A stretch of 64,000 nucleotides of DNA from contig QAOA01002120.1 of the NCBI GenBank assembly GCA_003255065.1, positions 144,792 to 208,791 on the forward strand. Direction: 5' to 3'. Within the stretch, counting starts at the first letter, position 1. Every line of letters starts with the position of its first letter. Below the pieces are notes generated by a model. The model was given only the letters and a program-made list of their open reading frames with translations, was not told the DNA's origin and did not search any database. Positions 45,363 to 58,316 of this stretch are shown here, in pieces. A program made the position numbers and the translations under genes. This DNA is from Cercis canadensis (Eukaryota > Streptophyta > Magnoliopsida > Fabales > Fabaceae).

Positions 45363-48300
45363 TTATTTGTCTGAGAAGCTCCCAAAAAGGAGCAATGAAG
45401 TATTCACACGGTGCCCATCAGGCAGAAGCTGCTCCGCTTTTGAAACAGGTTTCACACGTTCCTTGTTTGAAGATGGGAATGATAATGAAAGGGAAAGGGA
45501 GGCAGCAACACCATCATCCTCCTGCTCATCTGTCAAGCCATCCCGACGCTTTCCCTGGTTATTTTTCTTGTCTACTACCCCAACAAAGAAAGGTAGCATT
45601 CCCTTGTGTGGTGGTTTGGTATCACCCCCTAAAGCAAGCTCTAGATTTGGGATCCCATCACGAAATTGGTCCTCATGCTCATTAGGCCCTTTCTGCGGGC
45701 AGCTATTCTCCCTCAATTGGAAGTCATTTTTATTATGTGCATCAACAGGAAAGAAGGTTCTTTCCATCGTTCCCAAGTCCTCACGAATGATTTTCTCGTC
45801 ACAAGCTTCTACACATCCTTTGTCCTCAACTGAAGAACATGAACCAAGATCATTTGCAAATGACACAAAACTGCCATTAAGAATGTCTCTACCTCCATAG
45901 ATTCCACCGAAACCTGTTTTCAGCTTTTTGCTAGAACTTTCTCCATCTTCCAATTTACTATTCACCTCATTCCAAGGCATTCTCTGACATGTAATTCCAG
46001 AAGCCTGAAAAACTGTGCCAGAAGGATCTATAAGATTTTTATCCGTGGGCTGCCAACAGTTGACCCCTTCTATGGTCAGGTCTTCCTCAATTGCTGCCTC
46101 TATGTCAATAAACCGATCATCTTCTCTCTGTTTCCTCTTAGGCCTTTCTAGATCTTTAACACGGTTCATTCTCTCTGACATTTTGTCCTCAGTGATAATT
46201 CTTGCAGCACCTATCTCTTCATTTCCAGACGAAGAGTTTTCTTCCTTAACAGAAATATCACAATCAGTTTTTGTTTCCATAATTCTACTAGCAGCACTTG
46301 TTCCCATTGCTTCAAGAGAGATTTTAGATTCTCTGTCTGGTCCATCTTCCAGTAGACTACCATTCTGCATAAAGGGAACATATTTTTTATAACAAAAAGT
46401 AAGACATAATTGGCAGCAAAAATAACACGTTCTCTATATAAAATAAGAAAGGGCTTTCCAATTAATAATCTTAGGATAGGTATAACAAGCAGCAGAGTTT
46501 GAGAGCAACAACGAATTCAATAAGTACTATAGGTATAAAGCTCAAAGATTTGATCCTGTAATGTTAAATCAGTAGCAATGAAGAACAAATAAAAGTATCT
46601 TCTCGTTTGGATGAAAGTATTTCCAAAACAGGTCTGAAACAAAAAGAAAAAAAGAAAAAACAGAACAGAGACATCTCAATCGCTTCAATCACCAAATTCT
46701 CTATCACCATTACACTAAGACCAGAGCATCAAATTGGAATTGGAATTTAGAGGTTGGGATTCATCATCTCTCTCCAACTTAGATTCTCTCAGCTTCACCC
46801 TCTCCACTTACAGAGAAAGAGGGAAAACAAATTTCACAGCCAATAATTCTTATATTTTATGACATGGTCAGCATTGTCTTCCCCCATTTGTTGACATTAG
46901 ATCTGGTAGCTTGTTTCCAGAATCAGTTGAGCTTGTGATGGATCTCATTCTTAGAGAAAGAAAGTAATCACAAATGGGAAGGGTCCAGCAACAGGTATAG
47001 AGAGAAAAAAACCCAAGATGTTTGAAGCACTCACGGATGAAGATCTTTCGTTGCCCCTTTAATGAGGTCTAAGAGAGTTTGAGATAAAAAGGGGTCGAGT
47101 GAGAGGGAGAGTATAACAGGGTTATAAAAAGAAGAAATCCTCATGTTTCTTCGTCTCCCACAACACTATGCTCATCTTCTTTTGATATATTAATTAAAAA
47201 TGGAAGTTTTATTAACTCAACCTCGAAGCTACATGCATTTTATATCAGCACACTCAGCAGTGAAGCAATCTCATTGAGGGCCATCAGAACCCAACAAAAA
47301 TTGCACAAATAAATAACTAGATATTGAATACTCTGGGGAACTAAAGAAGCATGTCACGTTCTTAGCAAGATAAAAAACCATATGTGATTATGATCAGACC
47401 AAAATGTTGACACCATTACTAAGTGCATAGGCTGATTTATGTCAAGCAGCAAGCAGGAACTTCATAGTCTGTTAAATAATGCATCTAGGGATATAGACCT
47501 TACCAGGGACGAACCAGGAGATTTCATTTCTTGACACAACTGTGCACTGCTTGTTGGAAGGGTCAAAGTAGATTTGGTGTTGAATCTACTATCTTGCTTC
47601 TGTAAGTTTACTTGTGAACCCAAATGCATCTGCTCAAGATCAATTTCTTTGATATCAGAATTCCTAGCCAATGTAACATGACTCTGGTCTACGGAAGTAG
47701 ATGCAAGAACCATACTGGATGTTCTATCACAATTAATTGAATCCTCATCCATACGCTTTGGTGAACAGCGGGTCTCAGACAAAGTCATAACAGCAGTGGG
47801 AAAATCCTTTTCAACTGGCATGTTCAAACTGGGAATACAAATCTTTTCTGCGGAATCTGAATTATTCATCCTCCTCCCCCTAAATACACCCCATAAAAAA
47901 AACAACATATTCCAACCTGCCAATAAGATAGCATCGTTAGCAGTCTTGATATATGTAGTGAAAAAAGTAAATTAAAAAACATCATGTATATGTACATAAA
48001 TAATTCGGTCCTTGGAAAAAAGAAAAAAAAAGAAAAAATAAGGCACAGCTTAACACTAGAGACAAATTAATTTTTGGTCCATGCATGCTCGCGTATCTCT
48101 AATGACTAAAACTAAATTTAGTATGAAACATTCTCATTCTTTTGTAGCCTTCATGCATTGAATCTAGCATAGTCTTATAAAGCCAACATCTAATAAAAAG
48201 ATATAAAATCCCTGATTCAGAATGAATGAGGAGCAGCAACCAGGAGCATAATCATCCATGTGATCTTCCTTTCAGAAGAAAATAAAATCTTGAATGCACA

Positions 48301-51300
48301 AGGGAACAGAAGCAAGGTATTCTTTTTAAAACGGAATCCCAAGGCTGTCTTGCCTCAAAACATTTCAAAATTGCATAACAATTAAATTTCTACATTACTT
48401 AAGCAATAATATAGGAATAAACTTCAATATAAGCCCTAAATTGATAAGAATACATTTACAACTTGTCTATCCTTACGCTGTGATTTTTCAGGAAGCTGAT
48501 TCGATGGGAATATGAGAAGTTCAACACCATCAAATATTCCTTTCAGTGCTAAATCATTTCTAATCATCTGATCCAATAGACCCTTATAGTGTCTCTCATA
48601 ACTGCATCAGAAACATCATAAAAAAAAAATAATAATAATAATTACACANAAAAAAAAAAAAAAAAAAAAAATTACACAATAGAAAAAGAAGAAATATGTT
48701 TGCAATTTACATCCTATTCTAACTAAAAGAATGAAATCCATATACTTGCCTTTCAACATCTTTGGCAAAGAAGTAGAGAGCAACGTTATCTTCTTTAGCA
48801 CCACCTTGATTAAACTGTGATGGCCATGTGCTCAAGCGAGGAACTTCATTGAGAGAAACTTTGGGTGAAAACTTATTCACTACTTCAAGAACTTTAGGTG
48901 AAGCACAAGCCGACAAATGTGCTTGAATTCCAGCAAACAAGTCAGGGGGTTTTCCGCCTCTATGCACCTCAAGGATGCCCCTGCATTCAAACAAGAAAGA
49001 TTATATAGAACACATTCAATCCAGCATATGAACAGTATTACAGCCAGAAGAATCTAAAACTATAAAGTTATTGAAAGACAAACTAGCTTGTGGAAAGATG
49101 TATCATACTGCCAGATGTAATCATATTCAGGTATGGCCGGCATAGTTGAAAGAACATTTGATATTGCCAAAGCTTCATTAGACAAGTCTCTCACTGGAGA
49201 CTTTCCAGCAGGACCAACAGAATCTGAGTCCTCCAGTTGAGGACAAGAATCAATTGGACATGCATTAAGCTGCTTCACATCATTGACAGATGAACATTTG
49301 GAAGTTTCAGATGTAGAGCTCTCAAGATTTTCCTGTCCCTCGTGAGTTACTTCAGCAGATACACTATTCTTTGGTGTGCTGGAAGCCAACAATTGGTCTT
49401 GAGAAATGGCTTCACAATTCAAATCCGTGCCTGATGTAGAAAACCCACCAGTTTGATTAGGTACTTCCTTCTTTTTACATATTTCAGGCCTCCTTAGCAA
49501 AGCCGCATTAATTGCAGCTTTCAATCTATTACCTTTATGCATCTCCTCTTTTGAACTTCTTGTAACAGATATTTCAATACCAGATTCTGGCATACTACGA
49601 ACAGTGCAACATTCTGTAGAATGACCACTTTCCTTGCATTTTGGACAGAATGTGCTTTTTGGAGTGGTATTAACACCTGGCCTCATACGATCATTAGAAC
49701 TTTCTCTGTTTTTCTCAACCTGATTTGTAGTTTCTCGTGATCTAGTCGCATCATTGATAGATGAACATTTGGAAGTTTCAGATGTAGAGCTCTCAAGATT
49801 TTCCTGTCCCTCATGAGTTACTTCAGCAGATATACTATTCTTCGGTGTGCTGGAAGCCAACACTTGGTCTTGAGAAATGGCTTCACAATTCAAATCTGTG
49901 GCTGATGTAGAAAATCCACCAGTTTGATTAGGTACTTCCTTCTTTTTACATATTTCAGGCCTCCTTAGCAAAGCCGCATTAATTGCAGCTTTCAATCTAT
50001 TACCTTTATGCATCTCCTCTTTTGAACTTCTTGTAGCAGATACTTCAATACCAGATTCTGGCGTACTATGAACAGTGCAACATTCTGTAGAATGACCACT
50101 TTCCTTGCATTTTGGACAGAATGTGCTTTTTGGAGCGGTATTAACACCTGGCCTCATATGATCACTAGAACTTTCTCTGTTTTTCTCGACCTGATTTGTA
50201 GTTTCTCGTGATCTAGTCGCATCATTGATAGATGAACATTTGGAAGTTTCAAATGTAGAGCTCTCAAGATTTTCCTGTCCCTCGTGAGTTACTTCAGCAG
50301 ATATACTATTCTTTGGTGTGCTGGAAGCCAACACTTGGTCTTGAGAAATGGCTTCACAATTCAAATCTGTGGCTGATGTAGAAAACCCACCAGTTTGATT
50401 AGGTACTTCCTTCTTTTTACATATTTCAGGCCTCCTTAGCAAAGCCGCATTAATTGCAGCTTTCAATCTATTACCTTTATGCATCTCCTCTTTTGAACTT
50501 CTTGTAGCAGATACTTCAATGCCAGATTCTGGTGTACAACCAACACTGCAACATTCTGTAGAATGACCACTTTCCTTGCATTTTGGACAGAACGTGCTTT
50601 TTGGAGCAGTATTAACACCTGGCCTCATACGATCACTAGAACTTTCTCTGTTTTTCTCGACCTGATTTGTAGTTTCTCGTGATCTAGGCAGCAGATCTTG
50701 TAGAGTTTCATCAACATTGATGGACGTTCTCTCTGAAATTCAATAAATTACAAAATAAGGGATCATCCTTATGAATAACATAGCTCAACTTTTGTTCCAA
50801 GCACAAAATCCATCACTGCAAGGTGCTACTACTGAATATAAATTAGGGCAAAACATATAGATGACACCTTTATTATAATGAAACTAAAATCATAGAAACA
50901 TTAAATTGACCCATAAACAAACAGATGTAAATAACAGGTGCAGAAATACTATAAAGAAATAGCAGATTCAATCAAGATCGCACCTGAACTAACGGGAGGT
51001 TCTACACCTTTACGGCCTACACTACTGGCTGACTTTGATAAGCTACTTGATTTTCCATCTTGGTTAACCTTCAACTCTCGGTTGTTGCCTGATAAAGGCT
51101 TACTTGTTTCACTGCGAGGTGTGAGCTTCTGGTCACCCTTAGGAGTGGAAACAACAGAACTAGACATTGTTGAACAAACTGGAGGACGATCAACCCTAGA
51201 CAAACTTTTCCTGTCAACTGCACCCCATTCTTTTGCAAGTCTTGATCCTTTCAAATCCTGAGCATGTGTAGACTTTGAAGAAAGCATTTTAACTTTTGAT

Positions 51301-54300
51301 TCAGTAGCACTTGAACGGCCCAAATTTGTGGATTTGAATGACATGGATTTGCTTATCATCCGAGCAGGTGTCTCCATATTCTTAGAAGTATGTTCTGCAG
51401 CCCCTTTCTGCTTTTGGGTAACAACTTCATCAACAAGTTTGACCCTTGGCTTGGAATTTAAGGTGCTGAATGAATTAGACTTCAACAATGTACCTAGTCA
51501 TAATAACAAATATGGCGCATGAAATAATAAAACCATAGAAGACAAAACTGTACCAATTCATGAGAACATAAATGGGGCTTCAAATAATGGAACCCTAGAA
51601 GACATGATGCCAAATTTGTTGAGGAACCAACAATTGCTTCAAAGCAGAAATCAAGCACTACAAAGGACAGGTGACAATTCCTTACCCTTTGGCATTTGAC
51701 CCCGAGGACCATTGGAAGGAGAACGAGCAACTTCCATGTCATCACCGCTAGAGTGACTACGAAAAGACAACTGATTACCAGGCTTCACTTTTCCTTTATC
51801 TGGGCTCTTAAATGAAGATTCCCGTGACAGTGAAACTAATCTCTTGGGGCTTGATGCCTTAGGTGATCTTGTGCTTGATTCAACAGCCTGCCTTTTTGCT
51901 GCTGGGGCTATTTCAATATTTTCAGAATGCCTCTTCCCAGCGATTTGTGAAGTTGAACCAACTTTATGGAGTTTTCTTTCTTCAACATCTGAACCAAAAA
52001 ATTCAATTCCAAAAATGTCAGCATACATACGTATATATGTGGGAGTGCTTATACACTTACACTATCATTAACATCAGAACAATACAAACTCAGTTCCAGA
52101 AAGAGATTAATATGTTCACACAAACAGTATACAGGCTGCAAATGTCAGACTCCAGAAAACCACCTTTTTCAATTCCAGGCATGACTTCACTCTTACCAAG
52201 CCTCTGATTTTCAGTCTCCTCTGCATATACATTTACAGAAATAGGTCAGCATATAGAAAACGCATCTAGTTTGCAGATAATTGTACTTATGCTAAACCTC
52301 AACATCAGAACCATGCAAATTTAGTTCCAGAAAGAGATTAATTCATACAAACAGTATACACGCTGAAAATGTCAGAGTCCAGAAAACCACCTTTTTCAAT
52401 TCCAGGCATGATTTCACTCTTATCAAGCCTCTGATTTTCAGTCTCCTCTGCATATGCAATTACAGAAATAAGTCAGCATATAGAAAACACATCTAGTTTG
52501 CAGATAATTGTATACTTATGCTAAACCTCAACATCAGAACCATGCAAATTTAGTTCCAGAAAGAGATCAATATGTATACACAAATAGTATGCAAGCTACA
52601 AAAGTCAGATTCCAGAACACAGTCTTTTTCACTTCCACATACGATTTTCCTCTTACCTAGTCTATGATTTTCAGTCTCTCCTGCATATTTGCATTCTTCA
52701 CATAACCAATCTCCTTCAGGGACCTTCTGAAGCATTTCTCGCATGCAGTAGCTGCTTGAAAGAATAAGAAAGTTATGATCATTTTAATGAAAGGACTTTG
52801 CACCAATATAACAGAGCCAGACAAGAGTTAAGGTGAAAGGTGCTTATGCTTACGTGTGTTCAGCACCATCGCTACACCTACTACATATGGCAAGCAGATC
52901 CTCACGACCAGCATCTCCACAGATATCACACACTTTTACCTATTTTTCGGTCAACAAAATCAGCAAAGCTTTAGATAAGAAATGGAAACTGTTGAAACAA
53001 CATGAAGGATGGAAAGACATCATCTGAAAAATTTATATAACATGGAGTTAACTGCACAGCATTGCCCTAAATCTCATTATCATTGAGAGGATGCATCCAT
53101 GTTTCTTCATATTTAAGTTTGAAACTTGAGACTTAATGTCAATAGCCAATACCCAATAAATTTAAAAGTGAAAGAGACTACCATAAAATCAAAACATTAG
53201 AGCAGTAAATATCAATTAGAGGCCAGAGACCGAGCAATTTGAAAAAAAAAAGGTAATAACAAGGAATATTGATGTGGAAATGAGATACAAACTGAGAAGA
53301 ATTTATCCGTTTTTATTCCATTACATTATACAGTATACTGCTCAAGTTTGATTTTTTTAAAAAAAAAAATTAAAAAGAAGGGATAGGTACTCACATCATG
53401 TTCCACAACATCTGATTCGTCACTCCCATCTTCAGATTGATGCTCCTGCATGTCAGCCTCNGGTAATAACAAGGAATATTGATGTGGAAATGAGATACAA
53501 ACTGAGAAGAATTTATCCGTTTTTATGCCATTACATTATACAGTATACTGCTCAAGTTTGATTTTTTTTAAAAAAAAAATTAAAAAGAAGGGATAGGTAC
53601 TCACATCATGTTCCACAACATCTGATTCGTCACTCCCATCTTCAGATTGATGCTCCTGCATGTCAGCCTCAGGTGATTCAACCAGCTCCTCAGACCTCTC
53701 ATCTTGCTTACCTGAGACTGAACATTTACGAGTTTCATCTGTAGCATCCCCAACATCATTGACAGTATCTGCTTCTGAGTTGAGATATACTTTTACTGAA
53801 ACCTTGGCAGTACTATCAATAAGGCTATTCTTATCTGTCAAAGATTTCTCACCAGAAACAACAGTAGGTGCGGCCTCTTTGGTCAATGATTGATCAATAT
53901 TTTCTAAAGAGCATTCAGACAATTTTTCAGGGATATGAGAACACGAATCCCTTTCCAGATCCATTATACTTGGAATACCTGAGAGGGATTTACCACTTTG
54001 AGATTGTGTGCATGGACTTTGTACCTTAGGTGAGCTACGGTCAGTATTGACATCTTTACAAGAGGGAATCTCCGACAAGCTGGACATGTCAATAGATTGT
54101 GCACTTCCAGATCCTTCTGCCCCTAAGCGACTAACTGAAGTTGAACTACAAGATAAATTTATTCTGTCTGCATTCCTATAATGGCGACCATCCACTAAAG
54201 TAGCCTCACTGGCCCTACTTAAACAAGAAGTATTATCATCAAGAACTTCTAAACACTTGGAATCTTGATAGTTATTTGACAAGGACCGTCTACTATCAGC

Positions 54301-54618
54301 ATTTTCAGATAGAGAATCATGACTAGAATTAACACTGAGCATGTTACTGGTTTCACTGACGGCATGTTGCAAGCTTTCACAAGCTCTGCTCCTAAGAGAA
54401 GATACATCACCCTCATCCATAGAATACTGATTAGCCTCCACTAAACGACAGTTTTCATCAGTGAATTCATCAGTTTTTGATCCCATAAGAGCATGGTTAA
54501 GATGCATGCAAGATGAACAAGGAGCTGCGCACACGTTACAAGTCCCTGATTCTCGTCTCATATCAGCACTCTGAGTCATAGAATGTTTGACAAACTTCTT
54601 TCCAGATCCAGATGATAC
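45363..54618 (-). CDS. AIPP2: AIPP2/PAIPP2-like PHD-finger protein (about 1795 aa)
   Basis: Eleven exons: 54618-53605, 52939-52854, 52751-52657, 52220-52197, 51988-51686, 51493-50984, 50732-49109, 48980-48750, 48601-48477, 47916-47504 and 46364-45363. From the Met at 54579 this gives 5388 in-phase bases. In order: CNVCAAPCSSCMHLN; a long Ser-rich acidic region; a PHD finger split over exons 2-3 (CDICGDAGREDLLAICSRC to GDWLCEECK); a basic Ser/Lys region; three 157-residue units each with a zinc knuckle CPKCKESGHSTECC; a C-terminal SPOC-like domain (from YIWQGILEVHRGG to SQRWNMLFFLWGVFR); and a tail with an EAR-like LSLSLSF. Arabidopsis AIPP2 and PAIPP2 bind AIPP3/BDT1 and CPL2, linking H3K27me3 recognition to repression of transcription. 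The exon 8 to 9 intron starts GC. An upstream first exon may exist because 54618 is an acceptor site. Confidence 0.88.
49278..50690 (-). repeat. In-frame triplication of a 471 bp (157 aa) unit
   Basis: Reference points recur every 471 bp (for example GGCCTCAT motifs at about 50622, 50151 and 49680). All three units lie within one exon of the AIPP2-like gene and keep the frame. Each encodes a zinc knuckle (CX2CX4HX4C), EEMHKGNRLKAAINAALLRR and a Ser/Thr/Glu-rich stretch. Units are about 95 percent or more alike by eye, so the expansion is recent. Confidence 0.92.
52070..52700 (-). repeat. Tandem triplication of about 230 bp including a small exon
   Basis: Three copies spaced 227-233 bp begin near 52072, 52305 and 52532. 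Each includes TTCCAGAAAGAGAT and a coding piece with GAGACTGAAAATC. The 52.65 kb copy is the end of the second PHD exon. The 52.2 kb copy forms a 24 bp exon (52220-52197) with good splice sites. The middle copy at about 52425-52450 has lost its donor (CTTGATAAG in place of CTTGGTAAG). Confidence 0.8.
53252..53670. repeat. 209 bp echo around an N
   Basis: 53252-53460 and 53462-53670 are equal in length and almost identical, separated by the N at 53461. The block covers the 3' end of the large AIPP2-like exon, so the first copy contains a false partial exon at about 53396-53460. Confidence 0.85.
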
Positions 54619-54950
54619 CTAACACAAACACAAACAAAGCATAAAATAAAAGAAAGATGAAACCTTTTATTTGGATTCCCACTAATTAAAATTCAGTTCT
54701 CACTAGTTTTTTTTTTTTTTTAATTCAGCAAAGTCTCCTAAAAGCTTCAGTGTATAGTGTGGTACTAAGTAGGACTAACACAAGCACTAAGGCTGCAAAA
54801 CATTTTATCTCATGATAGTTGTCTGACATAATTCTGGAGTTCAGAGGCTAGTAGTCATCTTTTTCTGCATTGTGATGATCTTCAACTAGAAACGGATTTT
54901 CCCAGATGCTTTTGAGCACTTTCCCTACTCATTTTCAAGGTTTTGGACCC

Positions 54951-54982
<32 letters not shown>

Positions 54983-57300
54983 TTAGAATAGACTATTAGA
55001 CTGTAATGCTAGAATTTTTAGCCAGACATTCTTACTCTGGCCACTGCTTGGGGATAGATTAATTTTTAGGCCTGTAGGTTTCAGCTAATGGCTTCTTTAG
55101 GGGGTTTCTTTATCAACCATGCAAAGATAGAGCTATCTTGCACTAATACTCTTTCTTTTTCTTTTGGCTTTTCTTGAAACGACTGCTTTAGGAATGCCTT
55201 CTTCCGCATATGTCTACATATTAAAATATTCGCTACAAGAATTGTATAATCAAATCTTCAAAACTAGTCAAATCGGACAACTTAATAACCATGTCCTATT
55301 TAAAGTAAAATGTCAAAAGAAAATATTGGAAGAGGGGAGGGAGGAACTTTTCACATGAAATAAAATAATCACGCACATGTTGAGATGTATATGCATACAT
55401 CGATATTCATATATGCCTATGTTTCTGTTTGAAGATGACAGCCCAATCTTCCACTATCTTGACTATCTCAATCAAGAATTGTCATGTCAGATGTTCCCCC
55501 CTATCATATTTAGTCTCTCCAACTTCCCAGTTCAAAGGAACATAAAGACAAACAGAACTCCAGCAAACAAAATATCTAACTTGGAATTACTTATTATTCA
55601 TACATATATAAACAGAGTAGCAAGTTAGGCATTGCATCTGAATCTTAAGTTATCCACATATTCAGGAACCATTTAACCCAAACCATACCACTAGATTGAA
55701 TATCATAACCACTGACTCTTTAGAAACAAGTTTGCCCATTAAACTCCACACACACTCATCTCAATGTACCCAATAAGTGAACAACGGAGTAAAACTTCTG
55801 ATAGAAAAGATATTGTTGCTCATGAAGTTAATTGCTCTACTTCTTGAGAAAAGACTACATAAAATAAAACTAACAATAATCGGGAATATGAAATACAGCA
55901 AAAACGAAGATTTTCCACTGCACACAAGCATCAGAAGTACTTATTTCCTGAGAAACTTGCCACATTGGAGGAGTTAAGTAGTCTAAATTGCAACTAGGAA
56001 ATGCATAGAACCACTTGTACAATCATAAAAATCTCAAAAGAAAAAGCTAGGGAAAAGGAAGGAAAGAATAAAAAAAAAAATCAATTTAGAATACAACAAA
56101 GTAATTCCAATGCAGCGGCTTTTCACATCTTCAAACGAAAAACAAAATAAAACGCATTGCAATATAAGAAGAGAAGAAGAAGGGATTGCGAATTACCCTG
56201 TTATCTCACCACGTTCTCCTGAAAATTATAATCGATTCATCTTGAGGTCCTTGCGTACGGAAACTCCCTCTCAATACGGCTGTCATCTAGAAAGTACATC
56301 CAGACTATATTAACAACCTAACCATTACCCCAATCTTAGAACAAAATCACTTGACAAGTATTAATCAATAAACTACTTCAATCAAAATCCGGCAACATTA
56401 TCAATTATTGAAACCACCTAAAAAATTACTAATTAAAGACAACAAATAGACCCAAAAATGAATTTTCTCCAATAACTTCGACTCGAAAAACATAATCAAA
56501 CCCTAAACCGACCAATACACTGAATTAGCCCATCATACCAAAAGAAAAAACCCAGCTTTCCCAAAACGTTGGTATCCCAAAAAATGGATGAAGATTAAAA
56601 TATATGAAATCAAAATAAAACCCTAAGTGGGTAAGAAGAATTGACATGCCTCTTGCTTCAAAATCATCTTCCTCGCATTGTACATCTACTCCACGGTCTT
56701 TCCCAAGCGTTCGGACATTGGCGATGACGATGGCAATCCAAGGCACACTCTCTTCCTCTACCTTAAAATTTGTCGAATGAATACCTCTGACTCTGAGTTT
56801 CACTATCTATGACGACCCAGCAAAGGGGTAAATTTCAAAGTAAACGAGGAAGAAAACAGACAATAAGACCCAGATATGAGCGTGTACATAGATATGCATA
56901 TTACAGAGGATCTGATTTACATTTTTTTTGCATTTATAAATAATAATAACTACATCCATATATATTTCTCTCTTTCCCTCACTTTCTCTCTCTGTCTGTG
57001 ATCTGAAGTCTGAATCCAAAAAAAAAAAAAAAAAAACTTTTAAAATGGGCTTTCTGGAAAATCCATCTAACCAAGCTGGCTTTCTCTCTAAAATTTCTGT
57101 GTACAGATGGGTTTTCTTTCGCTTGAAATATTCTCTTTCGCTCGAAATATTCTCTTTCACTCTTCTCTAGATTTAGAAAAATAGGAGTAAATGCAAGTAA
57201 ACCTTAAAAAAATAAAATAAAAAATAAAAATTTGTAGTCTATCCGTTTAAGTTACAATTTCCCCTTTCTTCCGTATCGTTTTCCCGATTATTTAATTTTA
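54619..57300. other. 5' region of the AIPP2-like gene
   Basis: The exon ending at 54618 has an acceptor site, so leader exons lie upstream. Candidates are about 56207-56186 (flanked by TTTTCAG and GGTAATT) and a transcript start near 56800, where CT-rich sequence and an ATG-containing frame occur. A microsatellite (TA)n lies near 54968-54982 and a poly-A run near 57018-57038. No independent gene seen. Confidence 0.4.
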
Positions 57301-58116
57301 ATCTTTTTTATTTTCCTCTGCAGCTGTGGAAGAAACTAAGTCAAGGTCAAGGGTTAAGTGTGCGCTCCGCACGTGTGAGTTGTCTTACACGTGGGAAAAG
57401 ATGTATCTTGCTATCTTGCGAGTGGCGTGAGGGTTGCGTGGGTCAGCAGTAACGCCAACGTGGCACGCGTCTGTACCTCACATTTTCCGTATCTATAATT
57501 TTCTTACTTAGGAAGGAAATTAATCTGCTGGAGCTAATGAGAAGAAAGATGCAAGAAAGAAAAAGGAAGTTACTTGCATGAATGATGCATCTACTGTTTG
57601 GGAACACGTGTAGGAAACCTAGAGAAAGAGTGAAAAAGAAGAAGTTTAAAATATAAGTACAATATAATAAAAAAAGCTTAAATACACTTTGACCTCTATA
57701 CTTTGTGGAAAATAACAATTTAGTCCCCTTTATTTCAATTTTAACAATCAAATCCCTATAATGTCCAAATTGGAGCAATTAAGTCACTGTCGTCAATCTC
57801 TGTTGAAGAGTACTAACGGAGTGCTGATGTAGCTTCCATCTAGGAGACAATAATGCATACGTGGCTTATGATGTAGCCGAGTCAGATTGTGGGGCACACC
57901 CCAATTCAAGTTTGGTAACAGTGCTTTATGATGGTCACGTGATTAATGAATAGCACGTGACTATTTTAATTAGGCATGTGATTAATTATTAATTATATAT
58001 GGTTATTCTATTTTTATTTAATCAAAATTTGTTTTGTTTCAAATAATTTTGCGCTAATAATTTGTGTTAATTCTTATTAGTATTTATCCCCGCGTCAATG
58101 CATAGGCTCTGAGTGG
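57301..58116. other. Intergenic region, no gene seen
   Basis: Contains a stretch at 57680-57900 with GACCTCTATACTTTGTGG and TTTAGTCCCCTTTATTTC, phrases typical of plant MITE ends. A matching second arm was not found. Confidence 0.4.
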
Positions 58117-58126
58117 CTATTTTGAT

Positions 58127-58306
58127 GGGAAGAGATCCAGTCATGTTAACTTGAGTCATGTTGCTTAGATCTAAGCCGTCTATTTTATTTAAGATCATTT
58201 CAACCATTAAAACACATTAATATTTAATGGTTGAAATGAGCTTTAATGAAATGGACGGCTCAGATCTGAGTAACATGACTCAAGTGACATGACTGGATCC
58301 AAATCC
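58127..58306. mobile_element. Foldback MITE, 180 bp, Mutator-type duplication
   Basis: The element is one hairpin. GATCCAGTCATGTTAACTTG at the left matches the inverted GATCCAGTCATGTCACTTG at the right, and the pairing continues through AGATCTAAGCCGTC and TTTCAACCATTAAA to the centre. A 10 bp direct repeat CTATTTTGAT flanks at 58117-58126 and 58307-58316. Confidence 0.8.
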
Positions 58307-58316
58307 CTATTTTGAT

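Noticed and set aside
45349-46392. Long plus-strand open frames at 45349-45900 and 46015-46392
   Set aside because: They lie opposite the last exon of the AIPP2-like gene, whose minus-strand frame continues a spliced, phase-consistent protein. The plus-strand frames are shadows.
53396-53460. A duplicated exon end in the AIPP2-like gene
   Set aside because: It is part of a 209 bp echo around an N and would break the reading order; the complete exon at 53605-54618 explains the protein.
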